DNA of 64,000 bases. Source: Craspedostauros australis (taxonomy: Eukaryota; Bacillariophyta; Bacillariophyceae; Mastogloiales; Achnanthaceae). This document shows, piece after piece, positions 41,874-51,756 of the stretch. Each line of letters begins with the position of its first letter. Within the stretch, counting starts at the first letter, position 1. The stretch lies in contig JAMXDE010000032.1 of the NCBI GenBank assembly GCA_026770025.1, forward strand, positions 558,001-622,000, given 5' to 3'. Under the pieces are notes generated by a model, which searched no databases, was not told the origin of the DNA, and was given only the letters and a program-made list of their open reading frames with translations. A program made the position numbers and the translations under genes.

Positions 41874-43382
41874 ATGATGTGGCGCATCACAACCATCCGC
41901 GCGCTGCTTCTGTGGTGCGCATCACTTTCACAAGTCACCGTTGCCAATGTGGTCAAAGATAACAATGGCAGTAACACAGTCGCAGCCACCTCCACCATCA
42001 CTCAAGACGATTCCATCATGGCATTGAAGGATTGGTTGATGAGGAATGGCGCATTGTTCACGGATCGCATAGAAATCCGCCATTTGGTGGAGGACGACCC
42101 CACCAGCGTCCGCGGCATGTTCGCAAAGGAGGAGATCTCCCAAGGGCACGTGCTGTTCACGATCCCGTACCATCTCTTCATCGTGCCCGAAGACGAAGAG
42201 TCCGATGATCCCTGCGAGACGATCGATGTGCTGTACCGGCAATTCCAACTGCCCGAAGAGGAAATGACGCCGTACGCAAAATACTTGAAGGGGCAGCCAC
42301 AACGATACTTACCATCGCTATGGTCCGATGCCGGCAAGCAGATGCTTGGCGAACTGCTCGATGCCGGCAATGCGGACACGCCGTATCCGCAAGTCGTCGA
42401 TGCCGAGGACTACTACAGCGACAAATGCGAAGTGGAAGATGCTGACGATTTGTACATCCATGCTTGGATGATCGTGACGGCGCGCGGCGATGATTACCGG
42501 CTGACACCCTTCTACGACATGGCCAATCACCGCAACGGCCATCATTACAACACAAAGACCCTCGTGGGAGACGAAAGCGCTCTGTCCATGGTCACCAATC
42601 GCAATATTGCCAAGAACGAACAAATTCACAACAGCTACAACATGTGCAATGAATGTGGCAACCGCTCGCATTGGCATGACACGCTGTGGATGTTTCGCGG
42701 CTACGGCTTTGTCGAGATGTACCCTCGTCGACTCGTGTTGGAAAACGAGGAGGTGAGATTGAAGTTCACCATCGATAAGAACGAAACGACAGGGCAGCTC
42801 GTGGTAGATTTTGCCGTTCCCGTTGGTGAGAGCGTCGTCAAATTCTTCAATGATGAGATGGAACGGCTGATTCAATTTCGAAACAAGCACTATGGCGAAG
42901 ACACCGTGTCCTTGTCATCCTCGTCGTCGTCAGCATTATCATCGACTACGTTCCTTGGAAAGAAACCTGATGCAATGCCGTTGTTAGAGTGGCAGAATAT
43001 CGGCGAGCTCTGGGCTGCTTTGTACGAAGCGTATGTCACAGCCAACGAGGCAGCGTCGACCATGGATCTATCCGAAGAGGTTTGGGAGATGGGAGAGGAA
43101 TGGTACGCGCCGGAATCAGAAGAAGAAGATGATGATGACGATAACTACGACGATGATAACTACGAGTACGAGAACGAAAATGCATACTCATACGGGCATG
43201 ACACATTCGAGCACCACGACCATGCAGACGACTATGACTACGACACGCAATCGGATAATATGTCCCATGAATACGATGGTGGGGAGAGCACCGACGATGA
43301 AGTTCTTGCAGAAGACTCAAACCATGAGAAGCATCCCTGGAATCAGCGTCACCATTCAGCCTCTCAACATGACGAGCTGTGA
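41874..43382 (+). CDS. SET-domain protein with a signal peptide and acidic tail
   Basis: 502 residues, single exon. A hydrophobic N-terminus (TIRALLLWCASLSQVTVA) looks like a signal peptide, giving entry to the ER or secretory path. The SET domain has a short N-part (VRGMFAKEEISQGHVLFTIP), a long insert as in SETD3/Rubisco-methyltransferase-type enzymes, and the core FYDMANHRNGHHYN (about residues 211-224, the NH motif that binds S-adenosylmethionine) followed by IAKNEQIHNSYNM. A Rubisco LSMT-like C-part follows (WHDTLWMFRGYGFVEMYPRR). The last 90 residues are acidic and Tyr-rich (EDDDDDNYDDDNYEYENEN), perhaps ion-binding. Predicted protein methyltransferase; the luminal location is unusual. 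Confidence 0.85.
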   Translation: MMWRITTIRALLLWCASLSQVTVANVVKDNNGSNTVAATSTITQDDSIMALKDWLMRNGALFTDRIEIRHLVEDDPTSVRGMFAKEEISQGHVLFTIPYHLFIVPEDEESDDPCETIDVLYRQFQLPEEEMTPYAKYLKGQPQRYLPSLWSDAGKQMLGELLDAGNADTPYPQVVDAEDYYSDKCEVEDADDLYIHAWMIVTARGDDYRLTPFYDMANHRNGHHYNTKTLVGDESALSMVTNRNIAKNEQIHNSYNMCNECGNRSHWHDTLWMFRGYGFVEMYPRRLVLENEEVRLKFTIDKNETTGQLVVDFAVPVGESVVKFFNDEMERLIQFRNKHYGEDTVSLSSSSSSALSSTTFLGKKPDAMPLLEWQNIGELWAALYEAYVTANEAASTMDLSEEVWEMGEEWYAPESEEEDDDDDNYDDDNYEYENENAYSYGHDTFEHHDHADDYDYDTQSDNMSHEYDGGESTDDEVLAEDSNHEKHPWNQRHHSASQHDEL

Positions 43383-43575
43383 AATGGACTATAATATTAT
43401 ACAATACAATATTGGAGTATTCCATTGGTAGAGAATAGTGTTGGCTATTGCTAGTGTTTGAATTGAATGGTACAACTACGACTATTGCATTTGCCGCGAC
43501 GGAAGTCCATTTCGTGTATTGGTTGACTCCGAAGTGTGGATGCTATTGTTGCGTTGCCGTTGTCGCTGACGCGAT

Positions 43576-45141
43576 TCATCGATGCGGTTTCTTGACTGTC
43601 CGTTTGCCAGGCAAGATGATCTTTGGGCGCTTCCGCTGGTGATGCGGCCTTTGGTTGGTCGCAACTGGAGGCGTGGAACTGACGAACACGACCTCGGGGT
43701 CGTCGCCTTGCCCCGCAGCCGCAGCCCGCTGATTCGGGCGATGGTCGTGAAGTACCAACGGGCCTCTTGGTCTTGGCCTTGTGGTTTGTGGGTTCGCGCG
43801 CGTGGACTGTGATTGCCGTCCTCCTCGCTCGCGGTGTTGCGGTTGTACAGCTCTTCTGTCTCTCTCACGGCGCTGCGATTGCATGCTTCTATCCTCTCGC
43901 TCACGCTGTTGCGGCTGCATGGCTCTTCCCTCTCGCTCACGGCGCTGGTGTGGCCGCATGCTTCTATCTTCTCGCTCTCGCCGTTGCGGTCGTCGCACAA
44001 CGTTGGACGGACGATTGTCGTCCATCCGGGGACGCTTCCGTGCTGCGGTTGGGTTCAAAGTGCTTCTTGGTGTCTTGACGACTTGAAGAAATTCAATGTC
44101 CGAGTCGTCGCCATCATCATTGTCGTCGTCCGCGCTGCTGTTGGTGACAGACGCGCTTCTGCCTCCGCGCGGGGATTCAATGGCTTTCTGCAAACTACGC
44201 GACATTTCCGTGGCGGCACCAGGACTTCGGTTGACGTGGCTCCTTGCACGTCCGGAGCGTTCGTATGTCGATGATATGCGTGCCGCCTTTGCTCTTGATT
44301 TCTTGCGTGCCGCTTCCGGTGACGGTGTTTTCACTGCTGCCGTCATGACCGTTCTCGATCTTTTAGGTGCGGCTGCTGCTGATGTTTGTAATCGTGCTGC
44401 AGATGGTGTTTTCGATTTCTTGGCAACATTTCTCACTGCGTACGATTCCATCCCATGCGAAGATGCCGTGAACCTCGAGGCAGCTCTGTTCTTTTCTCGT
44501 TTGACCCCTATCAGCCGTGCAAGGCCCGATGACTGACCATCACCTCGAGCTTTCTCACTGGCAAAGCGACGTACACCAATTGCAGTGTCATCGTCCACAT
44601 CGATGGCATCATTCTGAGAACTTCCTCCAATACCATTGCCATTGCCATTGTAATAATAAAAATCATCATCATCATCATCATCAATGATGGCGAATTCTGC
44701 ATTTGCACCCGTGGCGTTGCCACCACCACCATTGTCCTCGTCTTCATCCACACCGATGATCTCCTGCACGTCATCGCCATCACTATCATCATCCGCAAAG
44801 ATCGACGACGGAAAGTTGGGAATCTTCATCATTTCCCACAGCGATAGCTCCTTCAGCAAACAGTACATGGCATGTTCATTGTCGCGCTTCTCGTAGTAGT
44901 CGTACTCCTTCTTGAGACGGATGTAGGCCGCCGTCCGCGTCTCCAAGATGGCCGGACTCACGCGCTGCCGCAATCGCATGCCGCCTCCCAGCTCGGGATT
45001 CTTGAGGACCCTCGGCGTCGTGTAATGCTTCTGCAGCACGTCGAAATCCTGCGCGTCGAAGGCGTACTTCAGCAGCCGGCAGCGGCGTTTGCGCGTCACG
45101 CCGCTGGCCACGACATCGGGGCGGCTGTCATTGTGGCTCAT
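43576..45141 (-). CDS. Basic low-complexity protein, probably nuclear
   Basis: 521 residues from MSHNDSRPDVVASG. The first 110 residues look folded and helical (RLLKYAFDAQDFDVLQKHY, TAAYIRLKKEYDYYEKRDN, YCLLKELSLWEMM). Then come an acidic run, a Lys/Arg/Ser-rich middle with nuclear-localisation-like clusters, and a tandem of about six imperfect 13-residue RREREDRSMQPQ units near residues 390-455. A C-terminal basic end (RKRPKIILPGKR) follows. It converges tail-to-tail with the SET gene, about 190 bp between stops. Function unknown; chromatin or RNA contact is a guess from composition. Confidence 0.7.
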   Translation of the reverse strand: MSHNDSRPDVVASGVTRKRRCRLLKYAFDAQDFDVLQKHYTTPRVLKNPELGGGMRLRQRVSPAILETRTAAYIRLKKEYDYYEKRDNEHAMYCLLKELSLWEMMKIPNFPSSIFADDDSDGDDVQEIIGVDEDEDNGGGGNATGANAEFAIIDDDDDDDFYYYNGNGNGIGGSSQNDAIDVDDDTAIGVRRFASEKARGDGQSSGLARLIGVKREKNRAASRFTASSHGMESYAVRNVAKKSKTPSAARLQTSAAAAPKRSRTVMTAAVKTPSPEAARKKSRAKAARISSTYERSGRARSHVNRSPGAATEMSRSLQKAIESPRGGRSASVTNSSADDDNDDGDDSDIEFLQVVKTPRSTLNPTAARKRPRMDDNRPSNVVRRPQRREREDRSMRPHQRREREGRAMQPQQREREDRSMQSQRRERDRRAVQPQHRERGGRQSQSTRANPQTTRPRPRGPLVLHDHRPNQRAAAAGQGDDPEVVFVSSTPPVATNQRPHHQRKRPKIILPGKRTVKKPHR

Positions 45142-45607
45142 TGGGTTGGCGTTGGAAAGGTTGGGGTCGTATAATAGCTATTCTATAATATATTATATTT
45201 TGGAGACACCAGCAGCTTCAGTCTCAAAAGGTATCCACAAACACCCTCGATGTTGCCTCTTTGCGAACATCGAATGGCTCGTCTTCTTCGTGGTGCGATG
45301 AGTTTGCCACCGAGCGTGTTTCTCAATCGTGGACACGCTGTGCAAGCGTGGTTTGCGTTGTTGGCGTGAGATCCAATCACGAGTTGGACTTCCGTTCATG
45401 AAACTCAATGGAGACGCAGAGTATGTGTGTGGAGCGTGGACGAATGTAGACGTCGAAAGGCAGCCGCGGACGATGTGAACATACTCGTTTGATACTACTA
45501 CGATTGTTCCGAATGCCCTGCGCTCTCATCTAAAGTATGCATATTGCACAATAAAATGTAATATTATATTATACTTGAGCAGAATATTACTTCCAATACA
45601 GTTGCAT
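45142..45607. other. Intergenic
   Basis: No gene seen between the start of the basic protein and the end of the lectin gene; A/T-rich around 45170-45200 and 45540-45600. Confidence 0.55.
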
Positions 45608-48231
45608 TCAATCCACCGGCAAACACTTGACGACTTCCCGTTTCTGGATGGGCGCACGGAACAACGGATGCTCGCACAGCAGCGGTATCGATACGTCCGC
45701 GATGTAGTGGCATGTGCTGTCCTCCTTCACGTTCATCTTCATCGCCGGGCCGCAGTAGAAGCGAACCGACGTGGCGCGTTCGATGCCGCCCTTGCCAACT
45801 TCGCCGGCCTTGATGGCGGAGTCCGTCACGTCGGGGTGTTCGCACGCATCGCCGTGCGTGTATTCGATGGGGAAGTAGGCGCCGTTTCCGCCGTACTTGT
45901 TCTTGCCTTTGATCATGTTCCTTCGGCTGTTGCTGCCGCCCATGTTCGGAGTCTTGCTGTCCTTCGCTTTGCCCAAATGCAGATCGAATGGGTGCGTTGC
46001 GTTCACTACTATCTCCCAATCTTCCAGTTGCGCTTCGTCGGGCTGCTCGACATCTCTCGTGGGAGTGTCTTTACCATCAGCAGTCTGCCTATCGGTGCCA
46101 TCGCTGGCACGAATTTCATCGGCAATTTTATCGAGCTCAGGGTTTTTGCGGAAGTGCGCATCGAATCCCAAGTAATGCTGGGTGTCCACCTCCGAGGATG
46201 TTGCGCCAGTCATGCGATCCATGACCGTCGTTTCATGGAACTGTCGCAAGTGCTTCTTGAAGCACAGCTCGTACACCCACCTGCGATTGGCCGGGGCGTA
46301 GGCAGAGTCGGACAGAGCAGAGTGTAGTACGGTAAAAGAATATATGCGTAGTATGGACCCGCATGCGAATGCACCACGAATCCGTGCAAGAGAGCGACAC
46401 ACGCACAGACAGAGAGAGAGAGAGAGAGAGGGAGAGACAACGTGCATCTGTGTGAGCGATATCCATCACCCTTCTCCACCGTGACACACTCACATCCATA
46501 CAAGTTCACATCCGCACATATTCACATTCACAAACACCCAACACGCCCCATTCCCACGTACCAACCGCCCGTCCCAACCTGCAAACACCCCGCCTGACCT
46601 CCACCAAAGGTCGCCTCGAGAACCTCCTGCACGGTCATTTCGGCCACATCCAAGTTTTCATCCGATCGAAATGACACAAGCGACTCTTCGCCCTGCTGCG
46701 CGCGTTGACGCGAGTTGCGCAACGTGCTGAGGTGCGGCACTTCTCTCTCGTGTCCCTTCTTGGCGCACAGCAGTCGCGTGCAGACGGTGACATCGTAGGA
46801 GCAGACGCCCTTCTTCTCTGCGACGGGTTCGGGTATGCCCGCGATGGGCTCCGGCAGCGGTTGGTTATGAATCAGCACGCCGGCCTTGAACTGTTTCATC
46901 GTCTCTTCGGAACAGCATCGCACTGTGACTTCGGTGCGGCGCGGTTTTCCGGTTTCGGGACAGACGTCGCCATCGATGAAGATGTCGGTGACTTTGGCGA
47001 TGCCCTCGGACAGGGGATCGTACTTGTGCTCGTCCTCCAAGTGCCTTTGCTTGGCATGATTGCGCACCACCCTGCGGACCGTTTCTGTACGAATAATCTG
47101 GCCATCGGCAACGGTGATCGTGGCGGCCTTGCGGCTCGTTGCCACGTTCGGCTTCCTGGGGTCATCGTCGGCCAGCTCCGTGATGAAGATGATGCGACGA
47201 TCGAAGATGCCGAGGTTGGTGACGTCTTGGATCTCCAGTTCACGGTGCCGCGGCGATTCATTGATGTGGATGTGGAATTGGGACATCTTGTTGCTGTGGC
47301 ACCATTCGTAAGACCACCAGCCGCGGTGTGTCTGGGCGCAGACGCCTTCCAGCTCCGCGAGGCGTTGCGAGACGGCTGCCACCTTGGTCACGAAATCTTC
47401 TTGCATGTGTTTCTGCGTCGACGTGATGCTCACATTATCCACCACCCTCTTTTGTTCTTGCGGATCATTTGGTTGCTGCTCCTGTTGTCGCTGTTGTTGG
47501 TTCTGCTGCTGCTCCTCTTGCATTTGAGCCTCCCTCTGTTGTTGATTCTGCTGCTGGTTCTGCTGCTGCGAAGCATCCTCCCCACCCTGCTGGTCGTGGT
47601 TCACATCTCCCTGATCAACACCATCACCCGGCAATGGATCGTCGGCACCAACCGCCACCTCACTGAATGTCTTGGGATCCAGAGGCACCGGCTGCGGCCT
47701 CGGTCCTCCATCTTCCGTCGTCGCTCCATCGGATGCCTGCCCATCGCGCTCGCTGACCCCAATCCCGCGCGGCCCCGCCGCATCATGCTTCTTGGGACGC
47801 TTGCTGGAAGACTTGCTCGCGGAAGACTTGGACTTCTTGTGCATGACCTCGCCCTGCGCCGCCGCCTGCGTCTTGAGCACGGCCACATCGAACATGCTGT
47901 CCTGCAACGACGACGCTTCGAGCTCATCCTCGTGGTAGACGCGACACACGAACGCGCGGCCGTGCGTATCGCGAATGACGGACGTGGTGTACTGCGGCAC
48001 GAAGTCCTCGAGAGCGACGTCCGACAGCGATGGCGGCAACGGCAGCGGCAGCTTGGCCAACCGGCTTGCCGTGCTGCGCGCGTATCCGCCCAGGGGTGCG
48101 CCATGCAGGCTCTGCGGGTCCAGCACGCCGAAGTCGTACTCCTCCAGCTCCGGGAAGAACGAATCCGTGTACTTGTGCGCTTCTATCGTTGCGCACAGCG
48201 CCGCAACAGCCACTCCAATTGCGTGGTGCAT
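45608..48231 (-). CDS. ER lectin of the OS-9/XTP3-B type with two MRH domains, two exons
   Basis: 780 residues. Exon 1 is 48231-46562, the intron 46561-46281 (GTACGT..CGCAG, 281 nt) and exon 2 46280-45608. The start MHHAIGVAVAALCATIEA is a signal peptide; a Met 30 bases upstream is less suitable. A Gln-rich linker precedes MRH 1 (about residues 297-490): GVCAQTHRGWWSYEWC, KMSQFHIHI, CPETGKPRRTEVTVRCC, CSYDVTVCTRLLC. MRH 2 (about 550-765) has CLQVGTGGWWVYELC, where the intron falls inside the second Trp codon, then LRQFHETT, ACEHPDVT, ATSVRFYCG, CHYIADVSIPLLC. In other eukaryotes such lectins read trimmed N-glycans on misfolded proteins and pass them to the Hrd1 complex for ER-associated degradation. 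Two MRH domains match XTP3-B rather than OS-9. No HDEL-type ending. Confidence 0.9.
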
Positions 48232-48261
48232 CGTGTTCTCGGGTGTCCCTGTCTCTGCCAC

Positions 48262-48885
48262 GCACGGTACTCGCGGTATCGTTCTGTCTTCAACTGGTTG
48301 GTTTGCAGCACTTTTGAGAATGCATCATCATGCCTCCTCTTGGTATCGTTGCGTGTGGTCCAGCGACGCAACTCGAAAAGAAGATCGTTTCCGCCATGGT
48401 CGATTCGTCTTCTTCGGTGTTCTCTGTGTTGGTGTTTTGTTGCAGATCGTTGGTCGGATGGGTCAAAGGCTGAAATCAGTTGAGTCCATTGGATCGATCC
48501 ACGTCCCACGATCTTCCCCAATCGTGTTGTGTACTCTCCAAACGTGTCATGCACACCATTGTCGAACCTTCATCAAACGATTGTGGCACAACTGCACAGG
48601 CCAGGATTACGAGTGTGGCGGAACCATGCCTTGACTATTGTCAAGAGCACTGATTCTAATGGACTGGTACTATACGCATATGATCAGGATGGTCGGGTAC
48701 AGTGTGTATGTATGTATGCATGTTAGAATAGAATACTGGGTGATTCCACCGAATTGGAGATGCTCCAATTGCTGCGCTGCTCTCTCTCTCTCTCTGTGGA
48801 GCTCTGTGTACTTCACAATAACTTCCACAAGATTGAGTATGCTCAACTGCGACTCGCGATATGTAGAATACGGACCATCATGGTA
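48262..48885. other. Intergenic
   Basis: No supported gene. A short (CT)n tract is at about 48782-48796. Confidence 0.5.
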
Positions 48886-50823
48886 TCATAGCAGGACGCA
48901 CAATGCCGCCGATGCAATAGTGACAATAGCAAAGCTCCAGCCGCATTGGCCCCCCGCAAGTATGGCGGAGCTATCATCCACTGGAAACTTGCCCTTCGGT
49001 TCGCCGGCGATGCCCAATGGATCGAAGACGACCTTGCCGTTGAATACGGTCATCTCCACACGAGCATCGGACGCAATCTTGCGCGTGTCCGCAAACTCGA
49101 TGAAGTTGTCAGAGATTATCGCCAGATCTGCGAACTTGCCCACCTCGATGCTGCCGGCGCCTGTTCCGATCGTCTCTCCCGGAATCCTCGTCATGAGCGG
49201 TAGCACGGTCTCAACATCAGCAAAGGATTTGCCGGATGGTCGGTTCAACAGCGTCTCGATCTTCAAGAGGGGTGACAGGATGTCGGCATCCCAGTCGCTG
49301 CTGATCGTCACGGTGGCACCCGCCTCGTGGATCTCCACAGCGGGCAGCAGGCGACTCGCCCGTTGCGTGCCGATCAGCTCGTCCGAGGCAAATTTGGTGA
49401 ACTCCCTCGAAACGCTGGATGGAGCGATCTGAAAATCCATCACGGCACCAATCTCGGCAGCCTTGCCGTACACGCTGGGATCCACCATGTAGCAATGCGT
49501 CAATCGGTGCGGCAGGCTTGGCTTCGTCGCGGACTCCATCTCATTCACCTTCTCGATGGCGTTCAAGGCGAGCAGCGCCGCGCGGTCGCCCACCACATGG
49601 TAATTCAGTTGGAATCCGGCATGCGCTAACTCCATCGAAACATTGAAGAGGTTTGCGGAGTCTCCGAAGTACTCGAAACCGAACCGGTCCGCCTGCGGCA
49701 AGTCGTCGGCAAAGAGGTATTCCTGTTCCAGCGCCGCCGTCTGCAATCCCAGAATCCCATCGACGTACACCTTCGCGTGATTCAAACTGCTCAACTTGCT
49801 GGGGTCGTTCGTGAACCGTTGCTTCAGGTCTGGCAGCTGCTCGCCGATGGGCACATCAGGGTACACGTAGAGCGCATTCTTCGCGCGCACGGTGAGCACG
49901 TTGTTCTTCTCGGCACGCGCCCATGACTCCACCTGGGCCTGCCTCCAGAAACCTCCGGCGTCCGATACGCTCGTGATACCGTTTGCTGCCAACGTCTCCA
50001 GCGCTTGCAGCAGAGACCTGTAGGCAGTGTCCTGGTTCGTTGTGGAGCTGGCCGGGAACGCGGCATCGCGCAGCTTTTGTTGCGCATTCTCCAGGACGAT
50101 GCCGGTGAGCTCGTTTGTCCTTGTGGGGTGACGGTTCAAGACGCCGCCCACCGGATTGCCCTGCATGGTCGTGTATCCCGCAATCTCCAAGGCCTTCGTG
50201 TTGGCAACGGCGCCATGGCCCAAATTATCCAGGATGAGGACGGGGTCGTTTGGAAATGCCTTGTCCAGAATTTGACGCGGCGTGTCTCTGTTGGGGTTCG
50301 AAGCGATCTCGTTGAGAACGTATGAAATGTCGATGCCTCCACCGACGTACCATCCCTGATCGGCGAATCTGCCACCATCCTCACAATCCTCAAAGTAGAA
50401 CTCCAGCTCGTCGAAACGCGATTTTTCATCGAAGAAACAGACGCCTTCGTTGACCCCAGCCTCCACAGCATGCAGATGGATGTCCTGGAAGCCGGGAAGG
50501 ACCAGCCTCCCAGCTAAATCCACCGTAAGGATTGAAGCATCCGTGCTGCCCGTCGATGTTGATGCCACGGCATTCTCAGCTTCCTCGTTGACTTCGGCAT
50601 CTGTTCCAACGGCCACAATCCTGCCGCTGTCTGTGTCATAGGCAACCGCATCGGCCCACTGATTGTCGCTGCTGCCGCCTTGTTGAGACGGTGCGGTGAC
50701 TTTGTACACCCTGGCATTTGTAAGGATCGTCACTTGGGCTCGACAGCACCTGGTGGAAGGACTTAAGCAGCATGCGTACGCCAATGCACAGACCTGCGCC
50801 GCTCGCTGCCAACGTCTCGTCAT
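48886..50823 (-). CDS. Secreted amidohydrolase of the YtcJ type (amidohydrolase family 3)
   Basis: About 645 residues from MTRRWQRAAQVCALAY at 50823, chosen because it starts a signal peptide; an in-frame Met at 50904 would bury it. After ILTNARVYKVTA comes the metal-site motif GFQDIHLHAVEAG (His-x-His, about residue 114), LDNLGHGAVANTKALEIAG, the barrel region NGITSVSDAGG, LNYHVVGDRAALLALNAIE, RLTHCYMVDPSVY and the end of the barrel, ATVTISSDWDAD, with VGKFADLAIISDNF closing the beta-sandwich. The protein ends with AGGQCGWSFAIVTIASAALCVLL, a short hydrophobic tail preceded by small residues, suggesting a GPI anchor or membrane tether. Likely hydrolyses an amide or imine outside the cell; substrate unknown. 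Confidence 0.87.
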   Translation of the reverse strand: MTRRWQRAAQVCALAYACCLSPSTRCCRAQVTILTNARVYKVTAPSQQGGSSDNQWADAVAYDTDSGRIVAVGTDAEVNEEAENAVASTSTGSTDASILTVDLAGRLVLPGFQDIHLHAVEAGVNEGVCFFDEKSRFDELEFYFEDCEDGGRFADQGWYVGGGIDISYVLNEIASNPNRDTPRQILDKAFPNDPVLILDNLGHGAVANTKALEIAGYTTMQGNPVGGVLNRHPTRTNELTGIVLENAQQKLRDAAFPASSTTNQDTAYRSLLQALETLAANGITSVSDAGGFWRQAQVESWARAEKNNVLTVRAKNALYVYPDVPIGEQLPDLKQRFTNDPSKLSSLNHAKVYVDGILGLQTAALEQEYLFADDLPQADRFGFEYFGDSANLFNVSMELAHAGFQLNYHVVGDRAALLALNAIEKVNEMESATKPSLPHRLTHCYMVDPSVYGKAAEIGAVMDFQIAPSSVSREFTKFASDELIGTQRASRLLPAVEIHEAGATVTISSDWDADILSPLLKIETLLNRPSGKSFADVETVLPLMTRIPGETIGTGAGSIEVGKFADLAIISDNFIEFADTRKIASDARVEMTVFNGKVVFDPLGIAGEPKGKFPVDDSSAILAGGQCGWSFAIVTIASAALCVLL

Positions 50824-50934
50824 GTCGAAGGATAAAGTTACACTGTGTGCGTCCTTGCGTCCGTTCCTACGAGCGGAGTACTCTCCTTGGAGTTGGCGGG
50901 CCACGATACGTGTGGAAGAGCGTTTAACACTGCA

Positions 50935-50971
50935 CTATGATATGCTATGCTATGCTATGCTATCCTATGCT
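50935..50971. repeat. (TATGC)n microsatellite
   Basis: About six TATGC units with one C-for-G change, upstream of the amidohydrolase gene. Confidence 0.9.
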
Positions 50972-51064
50972 GATGATGATGTTGGGGATAATGTTGGTGA
51001 TAATGTTGATGGCCGTGTGGTACGTTCACGACGACCAAGATGACCAAGAGAAGGAGCAGGAGAT

Positions 51065-51229
51065 TGTCGAAATTCCCCGTAGTCCTAAAAGTAACGTGCT
51101 CCTGTAACGCTCAGGAGTGATCGATCATGCGCTTGCCACGTTGACGATAGGGGGGTATTTGTTGTTTCTGTACTCTATTTTGGTTCAGTCCCGTACAATC
51201 GGGAATTACTGATGTCACACATTTCGACA
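51065..51229 (-). repeat. 3' LTR of the miniature retrotransposon
   Basis: 165 bp, identical to 51586-51750 by eye. Confidence 0.93.
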
Positions 51230-51585
51230 CCCTCCCTAATTCGCGATTTGTACTCGATGATTGGTTGGTTGGTTGTTGTGCTTGTCCGTCTCTGTGTGTC
51301 TTCTTCTGGGGTTGTTGGGCCTTCAGCTTCTCTCTTGCACTCTGCTTGAAACCGTTGTCACGTTCCTTTTTCGTATACCGCTGATGCAAGCGGTCGCCCT
51401 CCCAGGTCTCGATGTTCCACCTGCGGGTTGCTCTGCACTTTTTGCTCTCGTTGTATCGTCGTTCATCTTTTTGCTTCGGAAAATCAGGTGTCGGCGGTAT
51501 CGAACCCATGAAGTTGGTTCGGTCTGATTCTTCCTCAGTCAACTATTTCGCTCTCCCGGGCGTAAGCCACAGGTTTACGTTACCA

Positions 51586-51750
51586 TGTCGAAATTCCCCG
51601 TAGTCCTAAAAGTAACGTGCTCCTGTAACGCTCAGGAGTGATCGATCATGCGCTTGCCACGTTGACGATAGGGGGGTATTTGTTGTTTCTGTACTCTATT
51701 TTGGTTCAGTCCCGTACAATCGGGAATTACTGATGTCACACATTTCGACA
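51586..51750 (-). repeat. 5' LTR of the miniature retrotransposon
   Basis: 165 bp, identical to 51065-51229 by eye; followed on the minus strand by TGGTAACG. Confidence 0.93.
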
Positions 51751-51756
51751 GGAGAT

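Larger units (their letters stand above)
51065..51750 (-). mobile_element. Miniature LTR retrotransposon (TRIM), intact
   Basis: Two identical 165-bp direct repeats (51065-51229 and 51586-51750) each begin TGTCGAAAT and end ATTTCGACA, the TG..CA ends of LTRs within a 9-bp inverted repeat. Read on the minus strand, a primer-binding-like TGGTAACGTAAACCTG (51585-51570) directly follows the 5' LTR, and a polypurine AGGGAGGG (51237-51230) directly precedes the 3' LTR. GGAGAT flanks both ends (51059-51064 and 51751-51756), a 6-bp target duplication. The 356-bp interior holds a short frame (MGSIPPTPDFPKQKDERRY) but no protease, reverse transcriptase or integrase, so it must be mobilised by another element. 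Confidence 0.9.

Noticed and set aside
46705..48483. 592-codon plus-strand frame
   Set aside because: Antisense to the MRH-lectin exon, which has conserved Cys and Trp motifs and a valid intron; the plus frame has no domain.
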